Assembly (NCBI RefSeq): GCF_000716535.1
Contig: NZ_JNWV01000008.1
Coordinates: 62,001 to 126,000 of the forward strand
Reading direction: 5' to 3'
DNA: 64,000 nt
Source: Streptomyces flaveolus
Lineage (GTDB): Bacteria; Actinomycetota; Actinomycetes; Streptomycetales; Streptomycetaceae
The notes under the pieces were generated by a model. It was given only the letters and a program-made list of their open reading frames with translations, ran no database searches and was not told the origin of the DNA. The translations under genes and the position numbers were made by a program. Within the stretch, counting starts at the first letter, position 1; every line of letters starts with the position of its first letter. Positions 55,305 to 64,000 of this stretch are shown piece after piece.

Positions 55305-56597
55305 GTGACCGACCAGCCCCATCCCGCCCAGCCGTCCTCCCACCCGGGCGAGCCGACTCCCGCCCTCTTCACCTGGGAGTTCGCCGCCGACCCCTATCCC
55401 GCCTACGCCTGGCTGCGCGAGCACGCCCCCGTGCGCCGGACGCGGTTGCCGAGCGGGGTCGAGGCCTGGCTGGTTACCCGGTACGCCGATGCCCGGCAGG
55501 CCCTGGCCGACCAGCGGCTGAGCAAGAACCCGGCGCATCACGACGAGCCCGCGCACGCCAAGGGCAAGACCGGCATCCCCGGCGAGCGCAAGGCCGAGCT
55601 GATGACGCATCTGCTGAACATCGACCCGCCGGACCACACCCGGCTGCGCCGGCTGGTCAGCAAGGCCTTCACGCCCCGCCGGGTCGCCGAGTTCGCGCCC
55701 CGGGTGCAGGAGCTGACCGACCACCTCATCGACCAGTTCGCGCGGCGCGGCTCCGCCGACCTCATCCACGAGTTCGCCTTCCCGCTGCCCATCTACGCCA
55801 TCTGCGACCTGCTCGGCGTCCCGCGCGAGGACCAGGACGACTTCCGGGACTGGGCGGGCATGATGATCCGGCACGGCGGAGGCCCCCGGGGAGGCGTCGC
55901 CCGGTCGGTGAAGAAGATGCGCGGCTATCTCGCCGAGCTGATCCACAAGAAGCGCGAGGCGCTGCCCGCCGAGCCCGCGCCCGGCGAGGACCTGATCTCG
56001 GGCCTCATCCGCGCCTCCGACCACGGTGAGCACCTCACGGAGAACGAGGCCGCCGCCATGGCCTTCATCCTCCTGTTCGCCGGCTTCGAGACGACCGTCA
56101 ACCTCATCGGCAACGGCACCTACGCCCTGCTCACGCACCCCGAGCAGCGCCGGCGGCTGGAGGAGTCCCTGGCGCGCCGGGAGACGGAGCTGCTGGCGAC
56201 CGGCGTGGAGGAACTGCTGCGCTACGACGGCCCGGTGGAGCTGGCCACCTGGCGGTTCGCCACCGAGCCGCTCACCGTCGGCGGACAGCACATCGCGCCG
56301 GGCGACCCGGTGCTCGTCGTCCTCGCCGCCGCCGACCGGGACCCGGAACGGTTCGCCGACCCGGACGTGCTGGACCTCGCCCGCCGCGACAACCAGCACC
56401 TCGGTTACGGCCACGGCATCCACTACTGCCTCGGTGCGCCGCTCGCCCGTCTGGAGGGCCAGACCGCGCTCGCCACCCTGCTCACGCGGCTGCCCGATCT
56501 GCGGCTCGCCGCGGACCCGGCCGACCTGCGCTGGCGCGGCGGACTCATCATGCGCGGACTGCGCACCCTGCCGGTGGAGTTCACACCCGGCGCCTGA
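55305..56597 (+). CDS. Cytochrome P450 (CYP107-like)
   Basis: A protein of 430 residues, soluble class. The I-helix oxygen-binding motif is LLFAGFETTVNLI, the ExxR helix is EELLRYDGPVE followed by the conserved Arg in TWRFA, and the heme-ligand loop is LGYGHGIHYCLGAPLARLE with the thiolate Cys. By synteny this matches S. coelicolor SCO3099 (CYP107U1), reported to matter for sporulation; that link is from memory. GTG 55305 has GAGGA close upstream. No ferredoxin gene is adjacent. Confidence 0.93.
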   Translation: MTDQPHPAQPSSHPGEPTPALFTWEFAADPYPAYAWLREHAPVRRTRLPSGVEAWLVTRYADARQALADQRLSKNPAHHDEPAHAKGKTGIPGERKAELMTHLLNIDPPDHTRLRRLVSKAFTPRRVAEFAPRVQELTDHLIDQFARRGSADLIHEFAFPLPIYAICDLLGVPREDQDDFRDWAGMMIRHGGGPRGGVARSVKKMRGYLAELIHKKREALPAEPAPGEDLISGLIRASDHGEHLTENEAAAMAFILLFAGFETTVNLIGNGTYALLTHPEQRRRLEESLARRETELLATGVEELLRYDGPVELATWRFATEPLTVGGQHIAPGDPVLVVLAAADRDPERFADPDVLDLARRDNQHLGYGHGIHYCLGAPLARLEGQTALATLLTRLPDLRLAADPADLRWRGGLIMRGLRTLPVEFTPGA

Positions 56598-56726
56598 GCC
56601 ACAGGGCCCTGGCCAGACCGCCCGAGCACACCGTCCGAAGCGGTCCGGCCGGGCTCCGACACAGCCTCTCCAAGGAACATGACAGACGTTCAACTCTGTG
56701 ATCTTCACGTGATCTGCGCGGCATGA

Positions 56727-56756
56727 ACTTGTGACAAGTGATCGTCTGCCTATACG
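56727..56756 (+). promoter_or_regulatory. Promoter and palindrome upstream of the first rpf gene
   Basis: TTGTGA (56729-56734) and TATACG (56751-56756), 16 bp apart, fit a sigma-70-type promoter 70 bp upstream of the gene. The -35 is embedded in a perfect palindrome ACTTGT-G-ACAAGT (56727-56739), a possible repressor site. Confidence 0.65.
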
Positions 56757-56825
56757 TTCACCCATCAGCGCGGCGACCGGCTCGATCCGCCGCGCCGGTC
56801 CTGCTGTCGCTCGAAAGGCTTCTGC

Positions 56826-57899
56826 ATGCTCTCCGGGAACGGCCGACACCGTCGCCCCCGTCAGGCCCCGGCTCTCCTCGTCGCGGCCGGAGTGACCGGC
56901 TCCGCCATCGCCATCCCGCTCCTGGGCGCGGCGAGCGCCAACGCGGCCGACGGCACCACGTGGGACAAGGTGGCCGAGTGCGAGAGCGGCGGCTCCTGGA
57001 GCGCGGACACCGGCAACGGGTACTACGGCGGCCTTCAGATCTCGCAGGAGGACTGGAACGCGTACGGCGGCGGCCGGTACGCGGCCAGCCCCGACCAGGC
57101 CAGCCGCAACCAGCAGATCGCCGTCGCCGAGAAGATCCTCGCCGACAAGGGCACCACGCCCTGGGCCACCTGCGCCCTGCTGTCCGGTCTGACCGAGGAC
57201 TCGGGCTCGACGCACGTCGACACGGGCGTCGGCGGCTCCGGCGGTACGGGTGGTTCGGGCGACTCGTCCGGAACGGTCGACAGCTCCGGTACATCCGGTT
57301 CCTCCGACAGCTCCGACTCGTCCGGTCTGCCTGATTCGTCGCCCTCTGACGAGGCAAGCTCCGACGCCAACTCCGGCTCCGGTACCGGCTCCTCCTCGGG
57401 CGAGGCCGGCACTCCGAGCGTCAAGCCGGACAAGGGCGCCGGTGCGGACACCGGTTCCACGGGGACCAACACCCCCAAGTCCGACAAGTCCACCGAGCCG
57501 AGCACCGGAAGCTCGCAGGCGGCCGACAGCTCTCCCACGGTCACCCCGGACGCCGGCATCGAGGACAACCCGCAGCAGGCCGCCGGTTCTTGGAGCCTGG
57601 TCGACACCGGGTCCCTCGGCGGCGGACGCCACCGGGGCGCGAGCGCGGACGAGAGCAGTGCGGACGAAACCGTGACAAACGGTCAGAGCGCCACGTCTTC
57701 CGGCCGTCACGCCTCTCGCGAAACGGACACCTACACCGTCCGTCAGGGCGACACCCTGGCCTCCATCGCCGACTCCCTTGACGTCGACGGCGGGTGGCGT
57801 GCGCTGTACGACGGCAACAAGAAGGCCATCGGTGCCGACCCGAATCACATCAGTGCCGGTCAGACCCTGGAAGTCGGGGGCGAAACGGGCGGCGAGTAG
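56826..57899 (+). CDS. Resuscitation-promoting factor-like muralytic enzyme with LysM domain
   Basis: A protein of 357 residues. Signal peptide (1-41) ends in ASANAADG. The Rpf/transglycosylase-like domain (about 42-120) is [24 protein letters not shown], with the catalytic Glu in CESGG, and ends PWATCALL. A long Ser/Thr/Gly/Asp linker spans about 125-295. A C-terminal LysM domain (about 300-350, TYTVRQGDTLASIADSL) binds peptidoglycan. It matches S. coelicolor RpfC (SCO3098) by context. It cleaves glycan strands during germination and growth. ATG 56826 begins MLSGNGRHRR. Confidence 0.93.
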   Translation: MLSGNGRHRRPRQAPALLVAAGVTGSAIAIPLLGAASANAADGTTWDKVAECESGGSWSADTGNGYYGGLQISQEDWNAYGGGRYAASPDQASRNQQIAVAEKILADKGTTPWATCALLSGLTEDSGSTHVDTGVGGSGGTGGSGDSSGTVDSSGTSGSSDSSDSSGLPDSSPSDEASSDANSGSGTGSSSGEAGTPSVKPDKGAGADTGSTGTNTPKSDKSTEPSTGSSQAADSSPTVTPDAGIEDNPQQAAGSWSLVDTGSLGGGRHRGASADESSADETVTNGQSATSSGRHASRETDTYTVRQGDTLASIADSLDVDGGWRALYDGNKKAIGADPNHISAGQTLEVGGETGGE

Positions 57900-57979
57900 C
57901 GGGAGTTGACGCCCCACTTAACGCCCTAATGTCCGGATTGGCGAAAGTGTGGGATGAGTCTCAGAAGCCCTGATCGTCT

Positions 57980-58009
57980 TTGAAATTCCGCGGATCACGT
58001 GTCTACGGT
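57980..58009 (+). promoter_or_regulatory. Promoter of the riboswitch-controlled rpf gene
   Basis: TTGAAA (57980-57985) and TACGGT (58004-58009), spacer 18 bp, lie just upstream of the riboswitch. This gives a leader of about 240 nt. Confidence 0.7.
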
Positions 58010-58014
58010 CAGGA

Positions 58015-58245
58015 CCGCTCGTCACCACGAGCCCCGGCAGCCGCAACGCCGAATCCTGCCAGCGGTTGCCCGGGAACAGTCGTCGCGTCAAGCGCCGTAG
58101 GCAGGAGCGGGGGACCCAAGGTAGGTGCCGGGCCCGGCAGTTGATGCCGGAACCGGCTTGGGGTGAAGCCGCATCCGCGCAAGCGGAGTGCGGCCGGGCA
58201 ACTCAACCGGCCCGAACCCGACAGCTCACCTCGCAGGCGTCGGTG
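58015..58245 (+). promoter_or_regulatory. ydaO/yuaA-type c-di-AMP riboswitch
   Basis: The 5' leader contains the conserved blocks of this class in order: AACGCCGAATCCTG (about 58050), GCGGGGGACCCAAGGTAGGTG (key core CGGGGGACCCA at 58109-58118), TTGGGGTGAAGCC at 58159-58170, and CCGAACCCGACAGCTCACCT with CGCAGGCG (58211-58240). In Streptomyces this riboswitch precedes rpf/muralytic genes and links wall hydrolysis to c-di-AMP levels. It ends about 15 bp before the ATG, so it may sequester the ribosome-binding site or terminate transcription. Confidence 0.93.
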
Positions 58246-58246
58246 A

Positions 58247-58969
<723 letters not shown>

Positions 58970-59060
58970 GGCCCCGCTCCCGGCCCGAGCACCGGCCCGC
59001 GCCTGCGCGCGGGCCGCGCTGAGGGCCCCCTGGCGGGCCCTCCCCCCGTCCCCACGGGCT

Positions 59061-59108
59061 CCCCGCCCCGGTGCGTGTTCCCCCGTACGCACCGGGGCGG
59101 GGCTTTTT
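59061..59108 (+). terminator. Terminator after the second rpf gene
   Basis: A perfect 16-bp stem CCCCGCCCCGGTGCGT (59061-59076) pairs with 59087-59102 across a 10-base loop, followed by CTTTTT. This is the clearest classical terminator in the window. The rest of the gap 58970-59285 holds the eno promoter; TAGGCT at 59209-59214 is a possible -10. Confidence 0.95.
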
Positions 59109-59237
59109 GCGTCCACCGGGCCCGAACCCTTTGTTTCGGCGAGAAACAAAAGGTACCGTCGGCTTGTCCACGGGGCGGTCGGTCGGTGGCCGACGCCCCC
59201 GGGACGGTTAGGCTCTAGTCGCAAGGCACAGCCGTAA

Positions 59238-60566
<1,329 letters not shown>

Positions 60567-60593
60567 CCCATCCTGGCGTAAGGCTTAGCCAGT

Positions 60594-60646
60594 CGTACGT
60601 ACGTCCCCGTACTCGGTCCCGTACCGTGTCCGGGGACGTACGTACG
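60594..60646 (+). terminator. Long hairpin between eno and the DivIC/FtsB gene
   Basis: The perfect 16-bp arms CGTACGTACGTCCCCG (60594-60609) and its complement (60631-60646) enclose a 21-base loop containing CGTA/TACG repeats. It is probably the eno terminator. Its right arm ends only 8 bp before the ribosome-binding site of the next gene, so it may also affect that gene's translation. Confidence 0.8.
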
Positions 60647-60671
60647 TGTGAAAGGGGAGGCGGAGAGCCAG

Positions 60672-61148
60672 ATGGCCGTGAAGGACCGGGACCGTTTCTC
60701 CACCGCGACCAGGCTCCGGCTGCTCGGCGAGCAGACCGCGGCCCGTGTCTACCGCTCCCAGACCAAGCGGCAGGCCCGCCGCTCCCGGCTCACCGGCCGC
60801 GCGGCCCTGCTCGCGCTGGTGCTGTGCACGATGATCGTCGCCCTCGCCTACCCGATGCGGCAGTACGTCTCCCAGCGCGCGGAGATCGCCGACCTCCAGC
60901 GGGAGCGGGAGCAGGCCCGCCAGCGCGTCGAGGAGCTCCGCGACCTGAAGGCGCGCTGGCAGGACGACTCCTACGCCGAGCAGCAGATCCGCCGCCGGCT
61001 GCACTATGTGATGCCCGGCGAGACCGGGTACGTGGTCGTCGACCCGGGCGCGGCCAGGCAGTCCCGCGCCGACCTCGGGGCCGCCCACCGGCCCTGGTAC
61101 GCGAACGTCTGGGACGGCGTCGACAAGGCCGACGCCTCCGACCAGTGA
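60672..61148 (+). CDS. divIC: FtsB/DivIC-family septum formation initiator
   Basis: A protein of 158 residues. A basic cytoplasmic segment (1-45) precedes one helix (LTGRAALLALVLCTMIVALAYPM, about 46-66), a short extracytoplasmic coiled coil (EIADLQREREQARQRVEELR) and the family tail YAEQQIRRRLHYVMPGETGYVVV. DivIC/FtsB links FtsL and FtsQ at the division site. ATG 60672 (MAVKDRDRF) follows GGAGGCGGAGAG; GTG 60648 is also in frame. eno-divIC-DUF501-ppx is a conserved actinobacterial cluster. Confidence 0.92.
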   Translation: MAVKDRDRFSTATRLRLLGEQTAARVYRSQTKRQARRSRLTGRAALLALVLCTMIVALAYPMRQYVSQRAEIADLQREREQARQRVEELRDLKARWQDDSYAEQQIRRRLHYVMPGETGYVVVDPGAARQSRADLGAAHRPWYANVWDGVDKADASDQ

Positions 61149-61197
61149 CCGGCCCGTCCGGTCCGGCAACCGACAGAAAGCCACCCTGAAAGCAGTC

Positions 61198-61758
61198 ATG
61201 GAAACCCCTCCGCCGCCCACTCCGCGCACCGAGCCCACCGACGCGGACGTAGAGGCCTTCAAGCAGCAGCTGGGCCGCCCGCCGCGGGGCCTCAGGGCCA
61301 TCGCGCACCGCTGCCCGTGCGGTCAGCCGGACGTCGTGGAGACGGCACCGCGCCTGCCCGACGGCACGCCCTTCCCGACGCTGTACTACCTGACGTGCCC
61401 GAAGGCGTCCTCCGCCATCGGCACGCTGGAGGCGAACGGCGTGATGAAGGAGATGACCGAGCGGCTGGGGCGCGACCCCGAGCTGGCCGCCGCGTACCGG
61501 GCCGCGCACGAGGACTACATCCGGCGCCGGGACGAGATCGAGGTCCTGAAGGGCTTCCCGAGCGCGGGCGGCATGCCGGACCGGGTGAAGTGCCTGCACG
61601 TGCTCGTCGCCCACTCGCTGGCCGCCGGCCCGGGCGTGAACCCGCTCGGCGACGAGGCGCTGGCGATGCTGCCGGAGTGGTGGCGCAAGGGCGCGTGCGT
61701 GACGCTCGACAGCACCGGAACCGGTGTGCGCGACGACAGCGAGGGGGACGAACAGTGA
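61198..61758 (+). CDS. DUF501-family protein
   Basis: A protein of 186 residues. The DUF501 core has FKQQLGRPPRGLRAIAHRCPCGQPDVVET, LPDGTPFPTLYYLTCPKA (key pieces RCPCG and YYLTCP), and VKCLHVLVAHSLAAGPGVNPLGDEAL. Cys residues in RCPCG, LTCP and VKCLH could bind metal. The function is unknown. The position between divIC and ppx/gppA is conserved. The stop overlaps the ppx start (GTGA), indicating coupling. Confidence 0.92.
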   Translation: METPPPPTPRTEPTDADVEAFKQQLGRPPRGLRAIAHRCPCGQPDVVETAPRLPDGTPFPTLYYLTCPKASSAIGTLEANGVMKEMTERLGRDPELAAAYRAAHEDYIRRRDEIEVLKGFPSAGGMPDRVKCLHVLVAHSLAAGPGVNPLGDEALAMLPEWWRKGACVTLDSTGTGVRDDSEGDEQ

Positions 61759-62696
61759 CCCGCGTGGCCGCCATCGACTGCGGTACCAACTCCATCCGTC
61801 TGCTGGTCGCGGACGCCGACCCGGCGACGGGCGAACTGACCGACCTGGACCGCCGGATGACGATCGTGCGGCTCGGCCAGGGCGTCGACCGGACCGGCCG
61901 GCTCGCGCCCGAGGCGCTGGAGCGCACCTTCGCCGCCTGCCGTGAGTACGCGGACGTCATCAAGGAGCACGGCGTCGAGCGCCTGCGCTTCGTCGCCACC
62001 TCCGCCTCCCGGGACGCCGAGAACCGCGACGACTTCGTGCGGGGCGTGCTCGACATCCTCGGGGTCGAGCCGGAGGTCATCACCGGTGACCAGGAGGCCG
62101 AGTTCTCCTTCACGGGTGCCACGAAGGAGCTCACCGGCCGCACCGACCTCACCCGGCCCTACCTGGTCGTGGACATCGGCGGCGGCTCCACCGAGTTCGT
62201 CGTCGGCGACGACCACGTGCGCGCCGCCCGGTCGGTGGACGTCGGCTGTGTGCGGATGACCGAGCGGCACCTGGTGCACGGCGGCGAGGTGAGCGACCCG
62301 CCGACCGAGGAGGAGGTCGCCGCCATGCGGGCCGACATCGAGGCCGCCCTGGACCTCGCCGAGCGGTCGGTCCCGCTGCGCGAGGCGCACACCCTGGTGG
62401 GCCTGGCCGGGTCCGTCACCACGGTGTCCGCCATCGCCCAGGAGCTGCCCGCGTACGACTCCGCGCGCATCCACCACTCCCGGGTCTCCCGGGAGCGCGT
62501 GCGCGAGATCACCGAGCGGCTGCTGCGCTCCACGCACGCCGAGCGCGCCGCGATCCCGTCCCTGCACCCGGGCCGGGTCGACGTCATCGGCGCGGGCGCC
62601 CTCGTCCTGCTCGCGATCATGGAGCGGATCGGTGCCGAGGAGGTCGTGGTGAGCGAGCACGACATCCTCGACGGCATCGCCTGGTCCGTGGCGTGA
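61755..62696 (+). CDS. ppx: Exopolyphosphatase / pppGpp phosphatase (Ppx/GppA family)
   Basis: A protein of 313 residues. ASKHA-fold motifs are AAIDCGTNSIRLLVAD (phosphate 1), VVDIGGGSTEFVVGD (phosphate 2) and VGLAGSVTTVSAI (adenosine). The length matches the short actinobacterial Ppx (about 310), which lacks the C-terminal HD domain of long enzymes. It degrades polyphosphate and/or pppGpp. GTG 61755 overlaps the DUF501 stop. A UUCG-capped hairpin follows. Confidence 0.95.
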   Translation: MTRVAAIDCGTNSIRLLVADADPATGELTDLDRRMTIVRLGQGVDRTGRLAPEALERTFAACREYADVIKEHGVERLRFVATSASRDAENRDDFVRGVLDILGVEPEVITGDQEAEFSFTGATKELTGRTDLTRPYLVVDIGGGSTEFVVGDDHVRAARSVDVGCVRMTERHLVHGGEVSDPPTEEEVAAMRADIEAALDLAERSVPLREAHTLVGLAGSVTTVSAIAQELPAYDSARIHHSRVSRERVREITERLLRSTHAERAAIPSLHPGRVDVIGAGALVLLAIMERIGAEEVVVSEHDILDGIAWSVA

Positions 62697-62774
62697 GCCG
62701 TGGCATGGCTCTCTTTTGTTACTGAGTGGTAGCCACCTGCTGAGCAGGTTGGATAACGTTTGAGCGGTGTCCGG

Positions 62775-62792
62775 GGCCCCCTTCGGGGGGCC
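62775..62792 (+). terminator. UUCG-tetraloop terminator after ppx
   Basis: GGCCCCC (62775-62781) pairs with GGGGGCC (62786-62792) around a TTCG loop. An earlier small palindrome ACCTGC-TGA-GCAGGT lies at 62735-62749. The full gap 62697-63153 is 457 bp. Confidence 0.8.
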
Positions 62793-62817
62793 TTGGTCAT
62801 ACCTGCGCGGGAACCTT

Positions 62818-62833
62818 CGTGAAGTTCTTCACA
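62818..62833. promoter_or_regulatory. Rex-type (ROP) operator candidate upstream of ndh
   Basis: CGTGAAGTTCTTCACA matches the Streptomyces Rex consensus TGTGAA-N4-TTCACA at 11 of 12 fixed positions. Rex senses NADH/NAD+ and controls respiratory genes. The site is 320 bp upstream of ndh. A nearer palindrome TGAACATGTTCA lies at 62900-62911. The near-start sequence GATACT at 63141-63146 may be a -10 with a very short leader. Confidence 0.6.
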
Positions 62834-63153
62834 AGGAATTCCCTCCCGTCGGGCGCCTCAAGGGGGCCCATGGGCCTTTTCGGGGCCTCGAAGGGTGTTT
62901 GAACATGTTCAGATGAAGGGTGCGAGAGGGGCCCGGAGAGGGGTGTTCCGGGGGTGTCACGGTGCCCTCACGATGGCCCCGGCGACCCGGAGAGGCAGCT
63001 CACACGGCCTTGACAACGGGGCGAAGCGCCCCGCGGGCCCCCCGTGCGCCCATGGGCTGTGACAAGCGAGCCGCGGAGTTTAACACAGGGCCTGTCAGAC
63101 CTTGTGAAGGGGCGCACGAGCGACCCCCCTGGGGCGGGTGGATACTCGATGGC

Positions 63154-64000
63154 ATGAGCACCACGGAGCGTCCCAGGATCCTCGTAGTAGGCGGTGGGTA
63201 CGTAGGCCTGTACGCAGCTCGGCGCATCCTCAAGAAGATGCGCTACGGCGAGGCGACCGTCACGGTCGTCGACCCCCGGTCGTACATGACCTACCAGCCC
63301 TTCCTCCCCGAAGCCGCCGCCGGCAGCATCTCCCCTCGGCACGTCGTCGTCCCGCTGCGACGCGTGCTGCCGAAGGCGGAGGTCCTCACCGGTCGGGTCA
63401 CCACCATCGACCAGGACCGCAAGGTCGCCACGATCGCCCCGCTGGTGGGCGAGGCGTACGAGCTGCCCTTCGACTACCTGGTCATCGCCATGGGCGCGGT
63501 CTCCCGCACCTTCCCGATCCCCGGCCTCGCCGAGCAGGGCATCGGCATGAAGGGCATCGAGGAGTCCATCGGCCTGCGCAACCACGTCCTGGAGCAGCTC
63601 GACAAGGCCGACTCCACGACCGACGAGGAGATCCGCCGCAAGGCGCTCACCTTCGTCTTCATCGGCGGTGGCTTCGCGGGCGCGGAGACCATCGGTGAGG
63701 TCGAGGACATGGCCCGGGACGCGGCCAAGTACTACAAGAACGTGTCCCGTGAGGACATGCGCTTCATCCTCGTCGACGCCGCCGACAAGATCCTTCCCGA
63801 GGTCGGCCCCAAGCTCGGCCAGTACGGCAGGGAGCACCTGGAGAGCCGGGGCGTGGAGATCTACCTCTCCACCTCCATGGACTCCTGCGTCGACGGCCAC
63901 GTGGTGCTCAAGAACGGCCTGGAGGTCGACGCCAACACCATCGTGTGGACGGCCGGCGTCAAGCCGAACCCGGCCCTCGCCCGCTTCGGTCTGCCGCTCG
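63154..64000 (+). CDS. ndh: Type II NADH dehydrogenase (NDH-2), 5' part
   Basis: The frame is open from ATG 63154 to the window end, giving 282 residues. The FAD-binding motif is ILVVGGGYVGLYAARRIL. The family pieces TYQPFLPEAAAGSI, PFDYLVIAMGAVSRTF and the NADH-binding Rossmann motif TFVFIGGGFAGAETIGE are present, and IVWTAGVKPNPAL marks the C-terminal FAD segment. It is a peripheral membrane enzyme passing electrons from NADH to quinone without proton pumping. The C-terminal membrane-anchoring part lies beyond the window. Confidence 0.95.
   Translation, partial: MSTTERPRILVVGGGYVGLYAARRILKKMRYGEATVTVVDPRSYMTYQPFLPEAAAGSISPRHVVVPLRRVLPKAEVLTGRVTTIDQDRKVATIAPLVGEAYELPFDYLVIAMGAVSRTFPIPGLAEQGIGMKGIEESIGLRNHVLEQLDKADSTTDEEIRRKALTFVFIGGGFAGAETIGEVEDMARDAAKYYKNVSREDMRFILVDAADKILPEVGPKLGQYGREHLESRGVEIYLSTSMDSCVDGHVVLKNGLEVDANTIVWTAGVKPNPALARFGLPL

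Noticed and set aside
62720..62770. Possible tRNA-like fold after ppx
   Set aside because: A short palindrome is present but no acceptor stem, T-arm GGTTCGA or anticodon loop.
62900..62911. SOS/LexA box upstream of ndh (TGAACATGTTCA)
   Set aside because: The actinobacterial LexA site needs four bases between GAAC and GTTC; here there are two.

Overview
This window is chromosomal DNA from a Streptomyces or very close relative. The GC content is very high with strong GC bias at third codon positions, many genes start with GTG, and stop/start overlaps of the ATGA or GTGA type are common. The gene order matches, from memory, the S. coelicolor interval around SCO3092 to SCO3141, read in reverse. 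Most of it is conserved core chromosome. There are no insertion sequences, no CRISPR array and no complete prophage.

Layout. (1) 0-9.2 kb: the 3' end of a beta-propeller gene, then a galactose block. An SSS-family symporter with a small membrane partner diverges from galT-galE-galK across an operator-rich promoter. Two LuxR-type response regulators flank the block, and one has lost its phosphoacceptor. (2) 9.2-20.6 kb: the tamR/tam pair, a desaturase-TetR operon, ppc, then a minus-strand run of rplY, pth, prs, glmU and tRNA-Gln. (3) 20.6-30.9 kb: an accessory-looking stretch. It holds a protein with two helix-turn-helix segments and a LAGLIDADG-like core next to tRNA-Gln, an orphan sensor kinase, a TIGR04222-type membrane protein, a minisatellite, and a compact cluster of deaminase/nuclease domains with SUKH immunity domains, two of them fused in single polypeptides. 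(4) 30.9-42.6 kb: an acetate-type symporter with a DUF485 partner, a drug-efflux MFS protein, a LolCDE-like ABC pair, mfd and a MerR regulator. (5) 42.6-53.8 kb: an SDR, two lipoproteins, a duplicated-domain exported protein, a methyltransferase/specificity fusion, a Ser/Thr kinase with a membrane partner, a secreted DUF1906 protein and a SurA-like lipoprotein. (6) 53.9-64 kb: mazG, a P450, two Rpf muralytic enzymes (the second behind a ydaO-type c-di-AMP riboswitch), eno, a DivIC/FtsB protein, DUF501, ppx/gppA and the start of ndh.

How the parts connect. The gal block imports galactose and feeds the Leloir pathway. Tam and TamR link to TCA-cycle stress. prs, glmU, eno, ppc, ndh and ppx are central metabolism. 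The Rpf, DivIC and P450 genes relate to wall remodelling and development.

The most unusual signals are three. First, the deaminase/WHH-nuclease/SUKH cluster at 24.3-29.8 kb. Second, the methyltransferase-like gene at 47.2-49.6 kb. Its catalytic motif reads HPPF, and a 27-bp in-frame repeat array conserves the heptamer TGTGAAC at the DNA level, matching an inverted pair in its promoter. Third, the HTH/LAGLIDADG-like gene ending 14 bp before tRNA-Gln. All calls come from reading the sequence; no database search was possible.
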